Below are positions 15,077-25,224 of a DNA stretch of 64,000 nt, piece after piece (position 1 is the stretch's first letter; each line of letters begins with the position of its first letter). The stretch comes from Halobacterium rubrum (GTDB taxonomy: Archaea > Halobacteriota > Halobacteria > Halobacteriales > Halobacteriaceae), in the NCBI RefSeq assembly GCF_021729015.1, contig NZ_JAJQQZ010000002.1, positions 434,001 through 498,000 of the forward strand, given 5' to 3'. Under the pieces are notes generated by a model that was not told the origin of the DNA, ran no database searches, and saw only the letters and a program-made list of their open reading frames with translations. Both the position numbers and the translations under genes were made by a program.

Positions 15077-17936
15077 TCTCGAACCGAACCCGCGACAGCA
15101 GGAGCTCATCGACAGCACCGATGGCATCTACCGCGTCGACGCCGGCGCCGGCACCGGGAAGACGTTCACCGTCACACGCCGCTACGCCAACATCGTCGAG
15201 CAGGACGACGTCACGCCCGAGGACGTGTTGCTTGTGACGTTCACCAACAACGCGGCCGCGGAGATGCGCGAGCGCATCGTCGAGCACTGTCATTACGGGA
15301 TGCGCGAACTCGGTGACGCCCCTATTCAGACGTTCCACTCGCTGTGCCACGACCTCCTCGAAGAGCACGGTCATGCTGCGCCGACCCACCTCGGTATCGA
15401 CGACCGCATCACAGGGTCGACACGGTTGGTCGAGGACGAGCTCGTCGAGGAAGCATTGTTCCAGCAGTTCATCAACCGATTCAGCGACGACCATCCGGAG
15501 TACGACAACGTCTTCCGGGCCGTCTCAGACTCGGTCGAGCTACTGGACCTCGTGAAGCAGTTAGCGGCCAAGGGCGTCTTCCCCGATTCTGAGGGGTGGT
15601 ACCGAGACGGCGAGTGCCACCTGGACGGCGACTTCGAAGCGTTCCAGACGCTGTTCGAGGACGTGAACGAACCACGAAACGGCGGCAGCAAGCAATCTAA
15701 ACTTCGGTCGAAACTCGGGCGGTATGGTCGAAACGCGTGCTATCTCCCCGAGGCACCCGACAAACACGAGGTGCGTGGAAGCGGCAAACAGGTACCTGAG
15801 GACCTCGCCGACGAGGTGTTCCACGCCAACCGCGAACACCTCAAAGCATTCGTTCACGACGTCTACCACGAATACCTCGAGTTCGCGCTGCAGCGTAACT
15901 ATCTGAACTTCGGCTTCCTTCAGCTGTTCGCGTACGTCCTGCTCTGTGAGAACCACCGTCTCAGGAACGAGGTTGCCTTCGAGTACGTGATGATCGACGA
16001 GTTCCAGGACTCCAGCGAGATCCAGTTCAAGCTCGCGCTCCTGCTCGCCGACACCGACAACATCTGCGTCGTCGGTGACTGGAAGCAGAGCATCTACAGC
16101 TTCCAGTACGCCGACGTGGACAACATCGTCCACTTCGAGGACCGCCTCGAACGCTTCGTCCAAGAGCTCAATACGGACCAGGAGCGCGTCGGGTTCTCGA
16201 CCGACTCGGTCACCCCCATCGAGTTGGCCGAGAACTACCGGTCCACGCAGGAGATCCTCGACTTCTCCGAACACGCACTCCTCACGCCTGCAGCGAGCAG
16301 TGACACTGTTGACGAAGCAGAAGTCCAGGACCGCATCGTCTCTCTGGATTCGAACGCGGCCTACGAGAATACGACTATCGAGGCGCTCCAGAGCGAAGAC
16401 GAGCATGAGGCAGTTCTCGCGAAAATAGAGAACATCGTCGGCAACGACGACTACCAGATCGAGGCGGGAGCGGACGATGACGACGCCGAGAATGGAGAGC
16501 TCCGGACACCCCGGTACGAGGACATCGCAGTCGTCACCAGGACGCGTGACTTCGGCCGTGACCTCCTCCAGACCGCCGAGGAGTACGGCCTCCCGATGGC
16601 GTACGAGGGCGGTATCGAGTTGTTCCGCACCGACCAGGCGAAGCTCCTCCTGGCGTGGCTCCGCATCCTCGAAGACGACGCTGACCGCGGCTGGGCGGTC
16701 GTCCTCGAAGACGCGGGCTACACGTTCGACGAGGTTGAGGACATCCTCGAGACCGGCGACTACCCCGAGAGCATGCGTGCGTTCCGCGAGCGCCTCCGAG
16801 AGATGGAGACGCTCGGCGGCGTCGCTCGCCGCGTCTTCCAGCGGTACGGTTACGACGGCGCGACCGCCGACGTCGTCCTCCACACCATCCAGTCCATACA
16901 CGACACGACTACGCTGACACGGGGCGACCTCATTCGATTCATCGAACGCAGCATCGAGGCCGGCAGCACTCACGAAGTCCACACCGGGACGGGTACGGAC
17001 TCGGTGACCGTCCAGACCATCCACGCCACGAAGGGACTGGAGTATCCCATCGTGATTCTCGCGAACATGAACAGTGGCCGCTTCCCGCCGTCCAGCGGTG
17101 GCTCGAATACCATCACGTACGACGACCCGGTCGGACTACGACAACACGAGGTATACTCTAAGGACGCCCACGGTCACCCCCACATCTACGATAATTGGCG
17201 CACTGACGTTCTCCAGGCGTGTCTCCCCCGGAACTACGACGAGGAGCGCCGCCTACTGTATGTCGCCATCACGCGCGCCGAGAGCCACGTCGTCTTCACC
17301 GCCGGCGAAGACCCGAACACATTCCTGGAGGGACTTCCGGTCGATATCGACCCAGTCACGTCCGACCTCGGCGAAATTACGGCGACGGAGACAGAGCAGA
17401 CGACTCTCGATATTAGTGTCCCGACGCCCGACGGTCCAGTAGGTCACACGCCTCACACGCTAATGCGCGACGACGTCTTCGAGGACGTCGACAATGGCCG
17501 TGGAACCGAGTTCGGCAATCAAGTCCACGACTTCGCTGAATTGTACGCTCTCGGCCAGGAGGTAACGCCGTCGAACGACGACGAACGACATGTCGCGACC
17601 TTCCTGGATAGTCTGGATGGGAAACTATTGGTCGAGGAGGACGCCTCGCTCCCGCTAACTGTTGACCGGGGGCAAGTGACGGTCTCGGGCATCGTGGATC
17701 TCATTCACGTCACACCGGATGCCGTGGAGATTGTCGACTACAAGACCGACCGCGGCCGTCATGGAGAACCCGAGTACCGCAAGCAACTCAGTGTCTACTA
17801 CCACGTCGTCAAAGCGGTGTATCCGGACCGCAACGTTTCAGCGAGTATTCTCTACACGGAGAAGGGAAAACGACAGCAGATCGAACCGCTGTCGGTAGAG
17901 ACACTCGAGGACGCAGTTCAAACAGAGGGGGTGTAA
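15069..17936 (+). CDS. AddA-like UvrD/RecB-family helicase-nuclease
   Basis: A 955-residue superfamily 1A helicase fused to a nuclease. Motif I is GAGTGKT (residues 26-32), motif Ia TFTNNAAAEM, motif II IDEFQDSS, motif III GDWKQSIYSFQYAD, motif V VQTIHATKGLEYP and motif VI VAITRAESHVVF. The C-terminal ~200 residues form a RecB-type PD-(D/E)XK domain with VSGIVDLIHV and IVDYKTDRG. Together with the preceding gene it makes a two-subunit exonuclease-helicase like AddAB, for processing double-strand breaks. The start ATG lies within the last codons of the AddB-like gene. The high GC content of this pair is closer to core haloarchaeal DNA than that of its neighbours. Confidence 0.88.
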   Translation: MTDLEPNPRQQELIDSTDGIYRVDAGAGTGKTFTVTRRYANIVEQDDVTPEDVLLVTFTNNAAAEMRERIVEHCHYGMRELGDAPIQTFHSLCHDLLEEHGHAAPTHLGIDDRITGSTRLVEDELVEEALFQQFINRFSDDHPEYDNVFRAVSDSVELLDLVKQLAAKGVFPDSEGWYRDGECHLDGDFEAFQTLFEDVNEPRNGGSKQSKLRSKLGRYGRNACYLPEAPDKHEVRGSGKQVPEDLADEVFHANREHLKAFVHDVYHEYLEFALQRNYLNFGFLQLFAYVLLCENHRLRNEVAFEYVMIDEFQDSSEIQFKLALLLADTDNICVVGDWKQSIYSFQYADVDNIVHFEDRLERFVQELNTDQERVGFSTDSVTPIELAENYRSTQEILDFSEHALLTPAASSDTVDEAEVQDRIVSLDSNAAYENTTIEALQSEDEHEAVLAKIENIVGNDDYQIEAGADDDDAENGELRTPRYEDIAVVTRTRDFGRDLLQTAEEYGLPMAYEGGIELFRTDQAKLLLAWLRILEDDADRGWAVVLEDAGYTFDEVEDILETGDYPESMRAFRERLREMETLGGVARRVFQRYGYDGATADVVLHTIQSIHDTTTLTRGDLIRFIERSIEAGSTHEVHTGTGTDSVTVQTIHATKGLEYPIVILANMNSGRFPPSSGGSNTITYDDPVGLRQHEVYSKDAHGHPHIYDNWRTDVLQACLPRNYDEERRLLYVAITRAESHVVFTAGEDPNTFLEGLPVDIDPVTSDLGEITATETEQTTLDISVPTPDGPVGHTPHTLMRDDVFEDVDNGRGTEFGNQVHDFAELYALGQEVTPSNDDERHVATFLDSLDGKLLVEEDASLPLTVDRGQVTVSGIVDLIHVTPDAVEIVDYKTDRGRHGEPEYRKQLSVYYHVVKAVYPDRNVSASILYTEKGKRQQIEPLSVETLEDAVQTEGV

Positions 17937-17984
17937 TCACAGTCTGCGATTCCGTTGCCGGCAATTCGACATGCCTCCTACCGG

Positions 17985-19154
17985 TCAATGGGCCCCAATG
18001 TCGGACGCGCAGCTGGAACATTGAACGGCGCCATCAATCGACCCGAGTGATCTGTCTTCAGTGAGCTCTTCGTTACAAGAGGAGCAACGGACGTCCTCAG
18101 TTATTCCAACACCACTGCCATATCCAACCGTGATAGAGCAGTCGCCGTCTTCGTACTGAAGCATCAACGTGACCTCTCCCCGTTCGTATTCTACTTGTGT
18201 GAGAGTGAGAGGAGAAATCCGAACATCCAGAGCGTGACGTTCTCGAATTTCACGTTGTCTTTCAGGAAATCCTTGCTCCCGGCGCTTGCGTAACTCAGCA
18301 AGGTCAGTTTCAATTTCTTCGAACTCCGACTTCAGTTCGTTCCGTTCCTCAAGCACTTGGACCCGATCCGCCTGTTCGCTATCATTAATCCTCTCACTGA
18401 GATCATCAATCTTCGAGGAAAGGTTTGAGCGCGTCTCTTCCAGTTCCTGAATGCGTTGCTGCTGCATTTGGCGGAATTCTTCGACCTCCGCATCAGCAGC
18501 TCTGGACGCCTCTTGATGAACCTCGTCAATCCTCTCTTCAATGACCGCCTCAAGGTGACTACGAGCAGATTTGATGGTCGAGCGAACATCCGCAACACCC
18601 ATCTTCGCGGGGTCGCTCTCTGCCGCTTTCTCATCCAGAGAAGTCAACCGAAGAAACGTCTCTTCCAAGTTTGGAAGCCGTTCGTCCGATCTGGCGTCTA
18701 CCGCAATTGCGCGGAGAAGTTCAGTCTGGTATTCGCTGACTGTCTCGATACTTACTCGAAAGAGCACCACAATCGCAGTCCGGTCGTAGTACGGAGTGAA
18801 TTGCGTATCCCGCACCGTTACATCGCTTTCTCGAAGCCAACCAGGAATCTCGATCGGCGTATTCTCTGTCGCTATCGAGATTTTACCCGTTGAGTGCTGG
18901 CTGCTCGCCTCGGACAGAAGCTGTTGGCAGAGTTGGCTCTCGGGATGAAGCGGTTCGCCAGTGGTTTCCTCGTCCGAGGTGCTCCCACAGATGATCCGGA
19001 GGTTTCTCCCAGATAGCTCGGTGTCCGCCGTATCAGGGATAGTAACGTCCCAACTGTCCCCCTGCTTTTCGATTGTACATCCGAGTGACTGAAGATACTG
19101 GTCTGTAAATCGTTCCACAGCCGACTGCGTCACAGGAAGTGCCGCGTCAGTCAT
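17985..19154 (-). CDS. Coiled-coil zinc-ribbon partner of the SNF2 helicase
   Basis: A 389-residue protein. An N-terminal alpha/beta region (about 1-160), a long coiled coil (about 190-310) and a C-terminal zinc ribbon made of two CSSC pairs are visible; the last residues are SDIGAH. No catalytic motif is recognised. The start is the ATG at 19154, which overlaps the SNF2 stop by eight bases (ATGACTGA); the longer frame would add 11 residues. The tight coupling implies a complex with the helicase. It might recognise DNA or the DUF499/DUF1156 proteins encoded nearby; this is inference. Confidence 0.75.
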   Translation of the reverse strand: MTDAALPVTQSAVERFTDQYLQSLGCTIEKQGDSWDVTIPDTADTELSGRNLRIICGSTSDEETTGEPLHPESQLCQQLLSEASSQHSTGKISIATENTPIEIPGWLRESDVTVRDTQFTPYYDRTAIVVLFRVSIETVSEYQTELLRAIAVDARSDERLPNLEETFLRLTSLDEKAAESDPAKMGVADVRSTIKSARSHLEAVIEERIDEVHQEASRAADAEVEEFRQMQQQRIQELEETRSNLSSKIDDLSERINDSEQADRVQVLEERNELKSEFEEIETDLAELRKRREQGFPERQREIRERHALDVRISPLTLTQVEYERGEVTLMLQYEDGDCSITVGYGSGVGITEDVRCSSCNEELTEDRSLGSIDGAVQCSSCASDIGAH

Positions 19155-20901
19155 CGCTTGCACCCAAATCAAAGCCCTCGAACACACCGCTGTTGAACTC
19201 TTCCAGTTTATCCGCGAGGTCGCGCTGCTCCTGAAGGTCGACAGCCATGTCGTCGAAGTCGTTCTCGAGGTCGACTTCGGAACCCGCGTTCACAAGTCGC
19301 TCGAAGATCTCGTCTTCGAAGCTCGTGCCAGATTCCTCAAGCCGGCTGAGAATGGAGCTCAGTTCGCCCACGCTTTGTTGGAACAGATCGATCTTGTGGT
19401 AGAGACGCTCCAGAACGTATTCCTCCACAGTATCGTTCAACGCCATATTGAAGATGTACACGCTTCGCTTCTGACCAATCCGGTGTATGCGGCCGATGCG
19501 TTGTTCGACACGCATCGGGTTCCAGGGGAGGTCGTAGTTCACCATGATATTGCAGAACTGGAGATTCCGCCCTTCACTCATAGCGTCTGTAGAGACGAGC
19601 ACTCCACCTTCCGCCTCGAAGTTCTCGACGATGTCTTCTTTCTCCTGGCTGCTGTGGCCACCGTGGAAGGAGTGTACTGTATAGCCTTCGGCCGCGAGCC
19701 TGTCTAGCACCTGTCGTTGAGTCGCCCTGAACTGCGTGAATGCGATAACCCTCCCTTTCTCGACGTTTTCTCGTGCTTCCTCGACGATATCGAGAAGGCG
19801 CTCTTGTTTCGTGATAGTATCAATGTCATCGATCAGGTCCATGATCGATTCTAACTCGTCTGCGTGGGTGAGCTCCGATTGCTCGTCGAGACGTTTCCCA
19901 ATGGTTACTTCGAGGGCTGCAGGACTGCTGACGACCTCCTTCTGGAGAAGCATCAACACCAGCTTCTGGCCCTGATCCTGGCTGTAGGCGCCTTTAACGT
20001 AGTCGGATACTGCGTCGTACAGTTCACGTTCCTTCGGTGACGGATCGAACTTCCGGGTGTCGATAATGCGCTCGGTGAAATCAATATCTGTGTCGGCCCG
20101 CCGGTTCCGGATCATCACCTTGTTCAGGCGGTCCTGAAGCTCATCCCGGTTAACGAGCGTCTCCTGATTGCTGTTCACGAAGTACTGATGGAAGACGTCA
20201 CGAGTTCCGAAGAGACCGGGACGGAGTAATGAGACGACGTTGTAGAGGTCAGTGAGCTCGTTTTGAATCGGAGTTGCGGTGAGGAAGAACGCGTAGTTGT
20301 AGGAGAGTCGGTCAATCAAATCGTACCGGTCTGTTTCCTCGTTTTTGACGTAGTGAGCTTCGTCCAGAACAAGAACATCCCAGTCACGATTGAGCACCGT
20401 CGCACGATGCCGGTCGCTTTTCGCTGTGTCGATGCTCGCGATGATGTAGTCGTGGGAGTCGAAGCCCTCGAACTCGTCATCGTAGTTGCAGACGAAATTG
20501 AGGCCGAACTTCTCCAGCAGTTCAGCCTGCCACTGCTTGGCAAGCTGTGCAGGTGTGAGGATAAGAACCGAGTCGTCAGTCTCACGGAAGTGCATCTCCT
20601 TGAGAATCATACCGACCTCGATCGTCTTCCCCAGGCCGACCTCGTCGGCAAGCAGGGCTTTCCCATCCATCTCGAAGAGCGCGCGATACGCTGTATCGAC
20701 CTGATGCTCGAGCATCTTCACCGACTCTTCGTCAAGCTGCTTCAGCGACCTGAGTTCAGAGTCTGGCTGTCCGGCCTGAAGACGAACTGCTTGTACCGTC
20801 TGTATATGATCTTCCCCACCATCGGAATCCCCTAACGAGTCGAGAAGCTCGTCATTGTCCTCGTGAGTGACCTCGACGTCAACGAGGTCGTAATCGCTCA
20901 T
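19147..20901 (-). CDS. SNF2/HepA-type helicase
   Basis: A 584-residue superfamily 2 translocase. It has Walker A DEVGLGKT (86-93), motif Ia LTPAQLAKQW, DEAH (180-183), motif III LTATPIQN, and a helicase C domain ending in RIGRIHRIGQKRSVYIF. It lacks large accessory domains, so it is shorter than RapA. It would translocate on duplex DNA with ATP and displace bound proteins. The promoter region faces that of the membrane protein at 21197. SNF2 helicases of this type were noted next to COG1483 (DUF499) and COG1743 (DUF1156) genes in predicted defence loci, and both partners are present here. Confidence 0.9.
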   Translation of the reverse strand: MSDYDLVDVEVTHEDNDELLDSLGDSDGGEDHIQTVQAVRLQAGQPDSELRSLKQLDEESVKMLEHQVDTAYRALFEMDGKALLADEVGLGKTIEVGMILKEMHFRETDDSVLILTPAQLAKQWQAELLEKFGLNFVCNYDDEFEGFDSHDYIIASIDTAKSDRHRATVLNRDWDVLVLDEAHYVKNEETDRYDLIDRLSYNYAFFLTATPIQNELTDLYNVVSLLRPGLFGTRDVFHQYFVNSNQETLVNRDELQDRLNKVMIRNRRADTDIDFTERIIDTRKFDPSPKERELYDAVSDYVKGAYSQDQGQKLVLMLLQKEVVSSPAALEVTIGKRLDEQSELTHADELESIMDLIDDIDTITKQERLLDIVEEARENVEKGRVIAFTQFRATQRQVLDRLAAEGYTVHSFHGGHSSQEKEDIVENFEAEGGVLVSTDAMSEGRNLQFCNIMVNYDLPWNPMRVEQRIGRIHRIGQKRSVYIFNMALNDTVEEYVLERLYHKIDLFQQSVGELSSILSRLEESGTSFEDEIFERLVNAGSEVDLENDFDDMAVDLQEQRDLADKLEEFNSGVFEGFDLGASDD

Positions 20902-20925
20902 GTATCTGCAAAGTTAGCAGGTGGT

Positions 20926-20931
20926 CATATA
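20926..20931 (-). promoter_or_regulatory. TATA-like element of the SNF2 operon
   Basis: The minus strand reads TATATG 25-30 bases before the SNF2 ATG, the spacing expected for a leaderless transcript that would cover the helicase and its zinc-ribbon partner. Confidence 0.5.
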
Positions 20932-21196
20932 CGTTGGGTGCCGGATGGATTTTGATCAGGTCACAGGAATAGCGGGTCAGAACCAGTTCAATCCAGGGAA
21001 GCGACATACTTTTTCGACGCTGGATTGAAGGAGTTCACCTATAGTCTTTCATCGCTATTCTCAGGAATGCTATAGCTGATTCGATGTTTCCCGTTGCCAG
21101 CGATGGGAATCGTCTCTCCGGGGCGTAGAGTAGCGAGAGAAAGCTCAAATCCACAACTCCCAAAGAATAATCTGAGAACGTGGCAGAGCCTTGGGT

Positions 21197-21886
21197 ATGA
21201 CAGATGGTTCATCCGATAACCAACTCTTTCCTGAAATCGGGGCCGAAGCGCATCTCTACCTGAACCACAATCAGACACGGAAAACCGAACAGGCAAATCA
21301 CGCTCTCAAATTACTACAAATTGACCTCCTCATAGCCAGTATCTTGGTCGCCGCCCCCATCCTCTTTCAACTCCGAGGACTCAATCAATTCGAGATTTTC
21401 GTAGTGAACCTCTATACGCTCGGTGGCGCGGTCTTCTGGCTACTATCTGTAGGAGCCGCGACGAGCGCATTCATTAGTTCTCGGGCGTCGCTGAATCCTG
21501 AGCTGACCGTTTTCGAGAACTACCTCAGAGGGGAGTTCGATGATGAAGAGTTTCGAGAGTATCTTGGAGCCATCAGTACCGAGTCGAAGCGCACGAGTGG
21601 GGAGTGTTTTTGGCTGTTGACGATTTCAGCAGCTTTCGCAGTAGTGACCGTCTTGTTCTTCGGGCTGAGCGTTGTCGATTCTGTGACGGCAGGCTCAATT
21701 GCATATCTGCAGGGTCTATGGCCTTTACTTATCCTTGGTCTGTTGGCGTTCCTACCCTCTACAGTACTGGGGATAATTGGACGGTTCCGCCCGAATTCCA
21801 TCTATCTGAACTTCAACTCTAAGGACTTAGACCGCCATCTCGATGAGAGAGGACATTCTGTGGAAACAGGAGAAGACCCTGATTAG
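21197..21886 (+). CDS. Four-helix membrane protein of unknown function
   Basis: A 229-residue protein with four clear hydrophobic segments: about residues 42-60, 68-92, 138-161 and 174-195, paired as two hairpins around an acidic cytoplasmic loop (ENYLRGEFDDEEF). No signal peptide or known motif is seen. The ATG at 21197 is preferred over a TTG two codons earlier. It lies between the divergent SNF2 operon and the DUF499 ATPase gene and is oriented with the latter, 128 bases upstream. Small membrane proteins inside defence loci often act as effectors or anchors, which is only a suggestion here. Its DNA is noticeably AT-richer than the ATPase gene. Confidence 0.7.
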   Translation: MTDGSSDNQLFPEIGAEAHLYLNHNQTRKTEQANHALKLLQIDLLIASILVAAPILFQLRGLNQFEIFVVNLYTLGGAVFWLLSVGAATSAFISSRASLNPELTVFENYLRGEFDDEEFREYLGAISTESKRTSGECFWLLTISAAFAVVTVLFFGLSVVDSVTAGSIAYLQGLWPLLILGLLAFLPSTVLGIIGRFRPNSIYLNFNSKDLDRHLDERGHSVETGEDPD

Positions 21887-21975
21887 ATTCCGTTTATGTA
21901 GTTTCGTCTTGCTCGACCTTAGGCAATCAAAGGCTGGTCCCGAGTTAGATATCGTGCTCTGCAATCACCACAGTG

Positions 21976-21981
21976 TTTAAT
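21976..21981 (+). promoter_or_regulatory. TATA-like element of the DUF499 ATPase gene
   Basis: TTTAAT lies 34-39 bases before the ATG at 22015, which would give a leader of about ten bases. It implies that the ATPase can be expressed separately from the membrane-protein gene upstream. Confidence 0.4.
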
Positions 21982-22014
21982 GGCTCCTGCGAATCTCTGG
22001 GTACGTAACAGATT

Positions 22015-25000
22015 ATGGCAGAAACTGATGCCTTGTCCCAGACGCTCACAGACACGGTCACCCTGAGCCGTGAACTTCGAGAGGAGGGACAGATAGACGG
22101 GCAAGTAAAACTCTACAACGTCGACGACGACGAGGAGTTCGAGTCTGACGCCGACCTCTTCTTCGACCGGACGCTGATGACCCAGGGGCTGCGGGAAGCA
22201 CTGTCGATTCTGCGGGATTCGCTAACCGGCGACGACCCACGTGGGACACACATTCTCTACGGACCGTACGGCAGTGGAAAGTCCCACCAGATGGTGGCGC
22301 TGTACCACTGCTTCGACGACCCGGCCGCGGCCGGTACCTGGGCAAGTGACTCTATTGAGGGCTTCGAGAGTTCACTGCCTAGCGACGCGACTCCAATCAC
22401 TGTCGCGATGCAGAACGAGCAGTACGAGTATCTCTGGGAGCCATTCTTCGAAGCTCTGAACTTCGACCCGGGGACGTACGAGTCGGGAGGTTATCCCGAC
22501 ATGCAGACGATTCAGGACGCCGTAGGCGACGAAACGGTCGCATTCTTCGTCGACGAACTCGAGGACTGGTTCGACACCCTCCAGGGTGACCGAAAGAGCG
22601 CGAACAAGGCGTTCCTCCAGTCATTGCTCGAATCGACGGCCCTCTCGGATCTCGAACTCTACACTATCGTTTCTGTGCTCCGAGAAGGGTCCGAGGTTCA
22701 CGACATTCTCAATCGGGAGCAGGCAATCGAGGTCAACATGAACAATCAGGTGGACAAACGCGAGGTTCTCCGACACCGCCTGATTGACTCAGTGAACGAG
22801 AATGCTGCCCGCGAGATTGTCAACGGGTACTTCGACGCCTACGATCAGTCTGACCACGTCTCTCTCCCCGACAATCTGCTATCAGATATGCACGACCTCT
22901 ACCCGTTCCATCCTGTGCTGCTTGACGCCCTCGAAACCCGATACTATGCCGACGAGGACAACCAGAACACGCGCGGGATGATCTACCTGTTCTCGAAGGT
23001 CCTGCTGCAGATGCAAGACGAGACGGACCTCATCACCCATGGGGACATCGACGCCATCGAGTTCGAGGACGAACTTGCGAAGATCAACTACGAGCGGCTG
23101 AACGCGGCGACGGGTGACATCAAGAGCCGTATCGACACAGACGAGGTCCCGCACGGCCGACGCATCCTGAATACGATTCTCCTCTACTCGCTGAAGCCCA
23201 GTGAGGGCGAGGGTGCAGACGTCTCCGAGATTATCATGGGGGCCTACCAGACGGGCGAGCTCGTCTCCGACGTCGTGCTCAACCTCGAACGGCTCCACGG
23301 CGTCGCGTGGCACCTGCACAAGCTCAACGGGAAGTACGCCATCCGCGACCGGCAGAACCCGAACGCACTTATCCGAAACGCAGCAGTCGACGTCTCCGAA
23401 ACCTCAGCGAAGGCCGAGATAGCGGACTTCATCACCGACATCTTCGGTTCGAACGCGTACCCGGTGGGGTTCCGCACGAACGATATGCGGGACATTCCCG
23501 ACGACCGGGAAGTCAAAGTCATCGTCAAAGACGATCAGTGGACGCAGAAGGAAGTCAAGAAGGTCATCACGAACGATGGACGTGGACGCGAGTGGCGTAA
23601 CACCCTCGTCTTCGTCCAGCCGTCCGGTGACAAGGCCATCGAGTCCGGCACGCGGTACATCGACAAAGCGCGGTACATCGAGGGGGCACGGCAGGTGCTC
23701 GCCGACGAGTCTCTCGACGAGGAGATCCGCGACTCGATCCAGGGGATGAAAAATCAGGAGAAAAGCGAGCTCCAGGAGGAGCTCCAACTCCTCTACGGGG
23801 AGGTGCTCGATGGCGAGGACCTGCTCAACGAGTGGGAGGACATGACCCCGATGGACCTGGACGTCTATGTTGTGGACGACGCGGAGCTGAACGCATCAAA
23901 CATCGCTGGCTCCGCTGCGGCCGACCCATTCGACCTCCAGTCGCACGTCTGGGATATTGCCGAGGACCTGCTCGACCGTCGGGGTGAAATCTCCGTCGAA
24001 GACCTCTATGAGGCGTTCTTGCGGGATCCGGATCTGCCTATCCCCGGCAGCTCCAACGACGTGCTGAACGCGACTGTGAAGGCACTGAGCGACAAACCAG
24101 TGCTCGCTCGCGACTCCGGTGGGTTCCGTGACGACCTCGCCGGCAGTTCCCTGGATACAGTACTTGTCCTGCAGGATGACGTGGACCTCTGGGGTGTCGA
24201 CGACGTCGAACAGGAGATTCGCAAGCGCTTCGGTAGCGGCACGACGGCTCTCGACATCGGGGACTTCGAACTGGGGCTAGTTCAGGACGGTGAGGTATGG
24301 ATTGACGGTGACAGTCACGACGTCGTAATGCGCGCTATCGGTCGGTTGAGTAGCGAGGACCAGTACGTCATCGTCCGCGGCAACGAGATTCTCGAGAAGC
24401 CGCAATCCGACGCTGCATTGCGGGACGTGGGCGGTGCGACAGTCATCGGTGCATCCGACCTGGTAGACCGCATCGAGGGGCAAATTGGCGAGGAAGGATA
24501 CGCGAACCTCGACACCATCATCGGCGACGTACGCGCAGACGAAGCCGTGTTCCTGCCGCCGGATGAAACCGAATCCGTCGCCCGGGAAGCCGTCAACGAG
24601 TTCCTCGTGGACGATTACGTGCTCGAAGCCGGCGGTCGATACCTGGGTTCCCTCGGCGACCGAGAGCCGACGACTGTAAAGATCGTGCCGACGGTGCCGG
24701 ATCGGATCGGTGACCAGATTCTGGAGTACATCGAGGACCTTGAGGCCGGCGACCAGTTCACCGTGAACAAGGTCTCCGAGCGGTTCGACAGCAGCGTCGG
24801 CGAGTACATGGTGCGGACGTTCCTCCTCGAGAACATCGGGAAGGACGAGGAACCCGAGTACGTCGTCAACACGACCGGGTCGGACAAGGCCTCCGACTGG
24901 GTCCCCGGGTATCCGTTCCGAAAGGCCGACACTGACGCCGAGACGTGGCGCTTCGAGTACAACGGCGACGACGTTGCGGCGATGCGCAAGAAGTGGCGGT

Positions 25001-25221
25001 CGAACCACCAGACAGGAAGCGTCGAGTACGGCGACGTCACGTTCATGCTACCCGACAAGGAAGGCGTCCCGGGCGCGCTACAGGGAACTGCCGACGTCGA
25101 ACGTACCCAGGTCAGCGTGACGTTGCGCTCCGAGCAGGACTACACGAAAGTGCAAGACCTGTTCGAGCGGATGCCCGAGGAAGCGTCGAGTCTGAAGGTC
25201 GAGATCAGCTTCCAGAAGTAA
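22015..25221 (+). CDS. DUF499-family (COG1483) AAA+ ATPase
   Basis: A 1068-residue P-loop ATPase. Walker A is GPYGSGKSH (from residue 83); Walker B is FFVDELEDW near 180. The long C-terminal half includes a winged-helix-like part (RRGEISVEDLYEAFL) and ends VEISFQK. This is the organisation of the DUF499 family found beside DUF1156 methyltransferases in predicted anti-phage loci. The DUF1156 gene here lies 5 kb downstream, separated by a Fic gene and four paralogues. The final ~200 bases are repeated in decayed form at 26625-26828. It probably acts as a motor or loader that couples recognition to the methyltransferase or an effector; the biochemical role is unproven. Confidence 0.82.
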   Translation: MAETDALSQTLTDTVTLSRELREEGQIDGQVKLYNVDDDEEFESDADLFFDRTLMTQGLREALSILRDSLTGDDPRGTHILYGPYGSGKSHQMVALYHCFDDPAAAGTWASDSIEGFESSLPSDATPITVAMQNEQYEYLWEPFFEALNFDPGTYESGGYPDMQTIQDAVGDETVAFFVDELEDWFDTLQGDRKSANKAFLQSLLESTALSDLELYTIVSVLREGSEVHDILNREQAIEVNMNNQVDKREVLRHRLIDSVNENAAREIVNGYFDAYDQSDHVSLPDNLLSDMHDLYPFHPVLLDALETRYYADEDNQNTRGMIYLFSKVLLQMQDETDLITHGDIDAIEFEDELAKINYERLNAATGDIKSRIDTDEVPHGRRILNTILLYSLKPSEGEGADVSEIIMGAYQTGELVSDVVLNLERLHGVAWHLHKLNGKYAIRDRQNPNALIRNAAVDVSETSAKAEIADFITDIFGSNAYPVGFRTNDMRDIPDDREVKVIVKDDQWTQKEVKKVITNDGRGREWRNTLVFVQPSGDKAIESGTRYIDKARYIEGARQVLADESLDEEIRDSIQGMKNQEKSELQEELQLLYGEVLDGEDLLNEWEDMTPMDLDVYVVDDAELNASNIAGSAAADPFDLQSHVWDIAEDLLDRRGEISVEDLYEAFLRDPDLPIPGSSNDVLNATVKALSDKPVLARDSGGFRDDLAGSSLDTVLVLQDDVDLWGVDDVEQEIRKRFGSGTTALDIGDFELGLVQDGEVWIDGDSHDVVMRAIGRLSSEDQYVIVRGNEILEKPQSDAALRDVGGATVIGASDLVDRIEGQIGEEGYANLDTIIGDVRADEAVFLPPDETESVAREAVNEFLVDDYVLEAGGRYLGSLGDREPTTVKIVPTVPDRIGDQILEYIEDLEAGDQFTVNKVSERFDSSVGEYMVRTFLLENIGKDEEPEYVVNTTGSDKASDWVPGYPFRKADTDAETWRFEYNGDDVAAMRKKWRSNHQTGSVEYGDVTFMLPDKEGVPGALQGTADVERTQVSVTLRSEQDYTKVQDLFERMPEEASSLKVEISFQK

Positions 25222-25224
25222 CAG

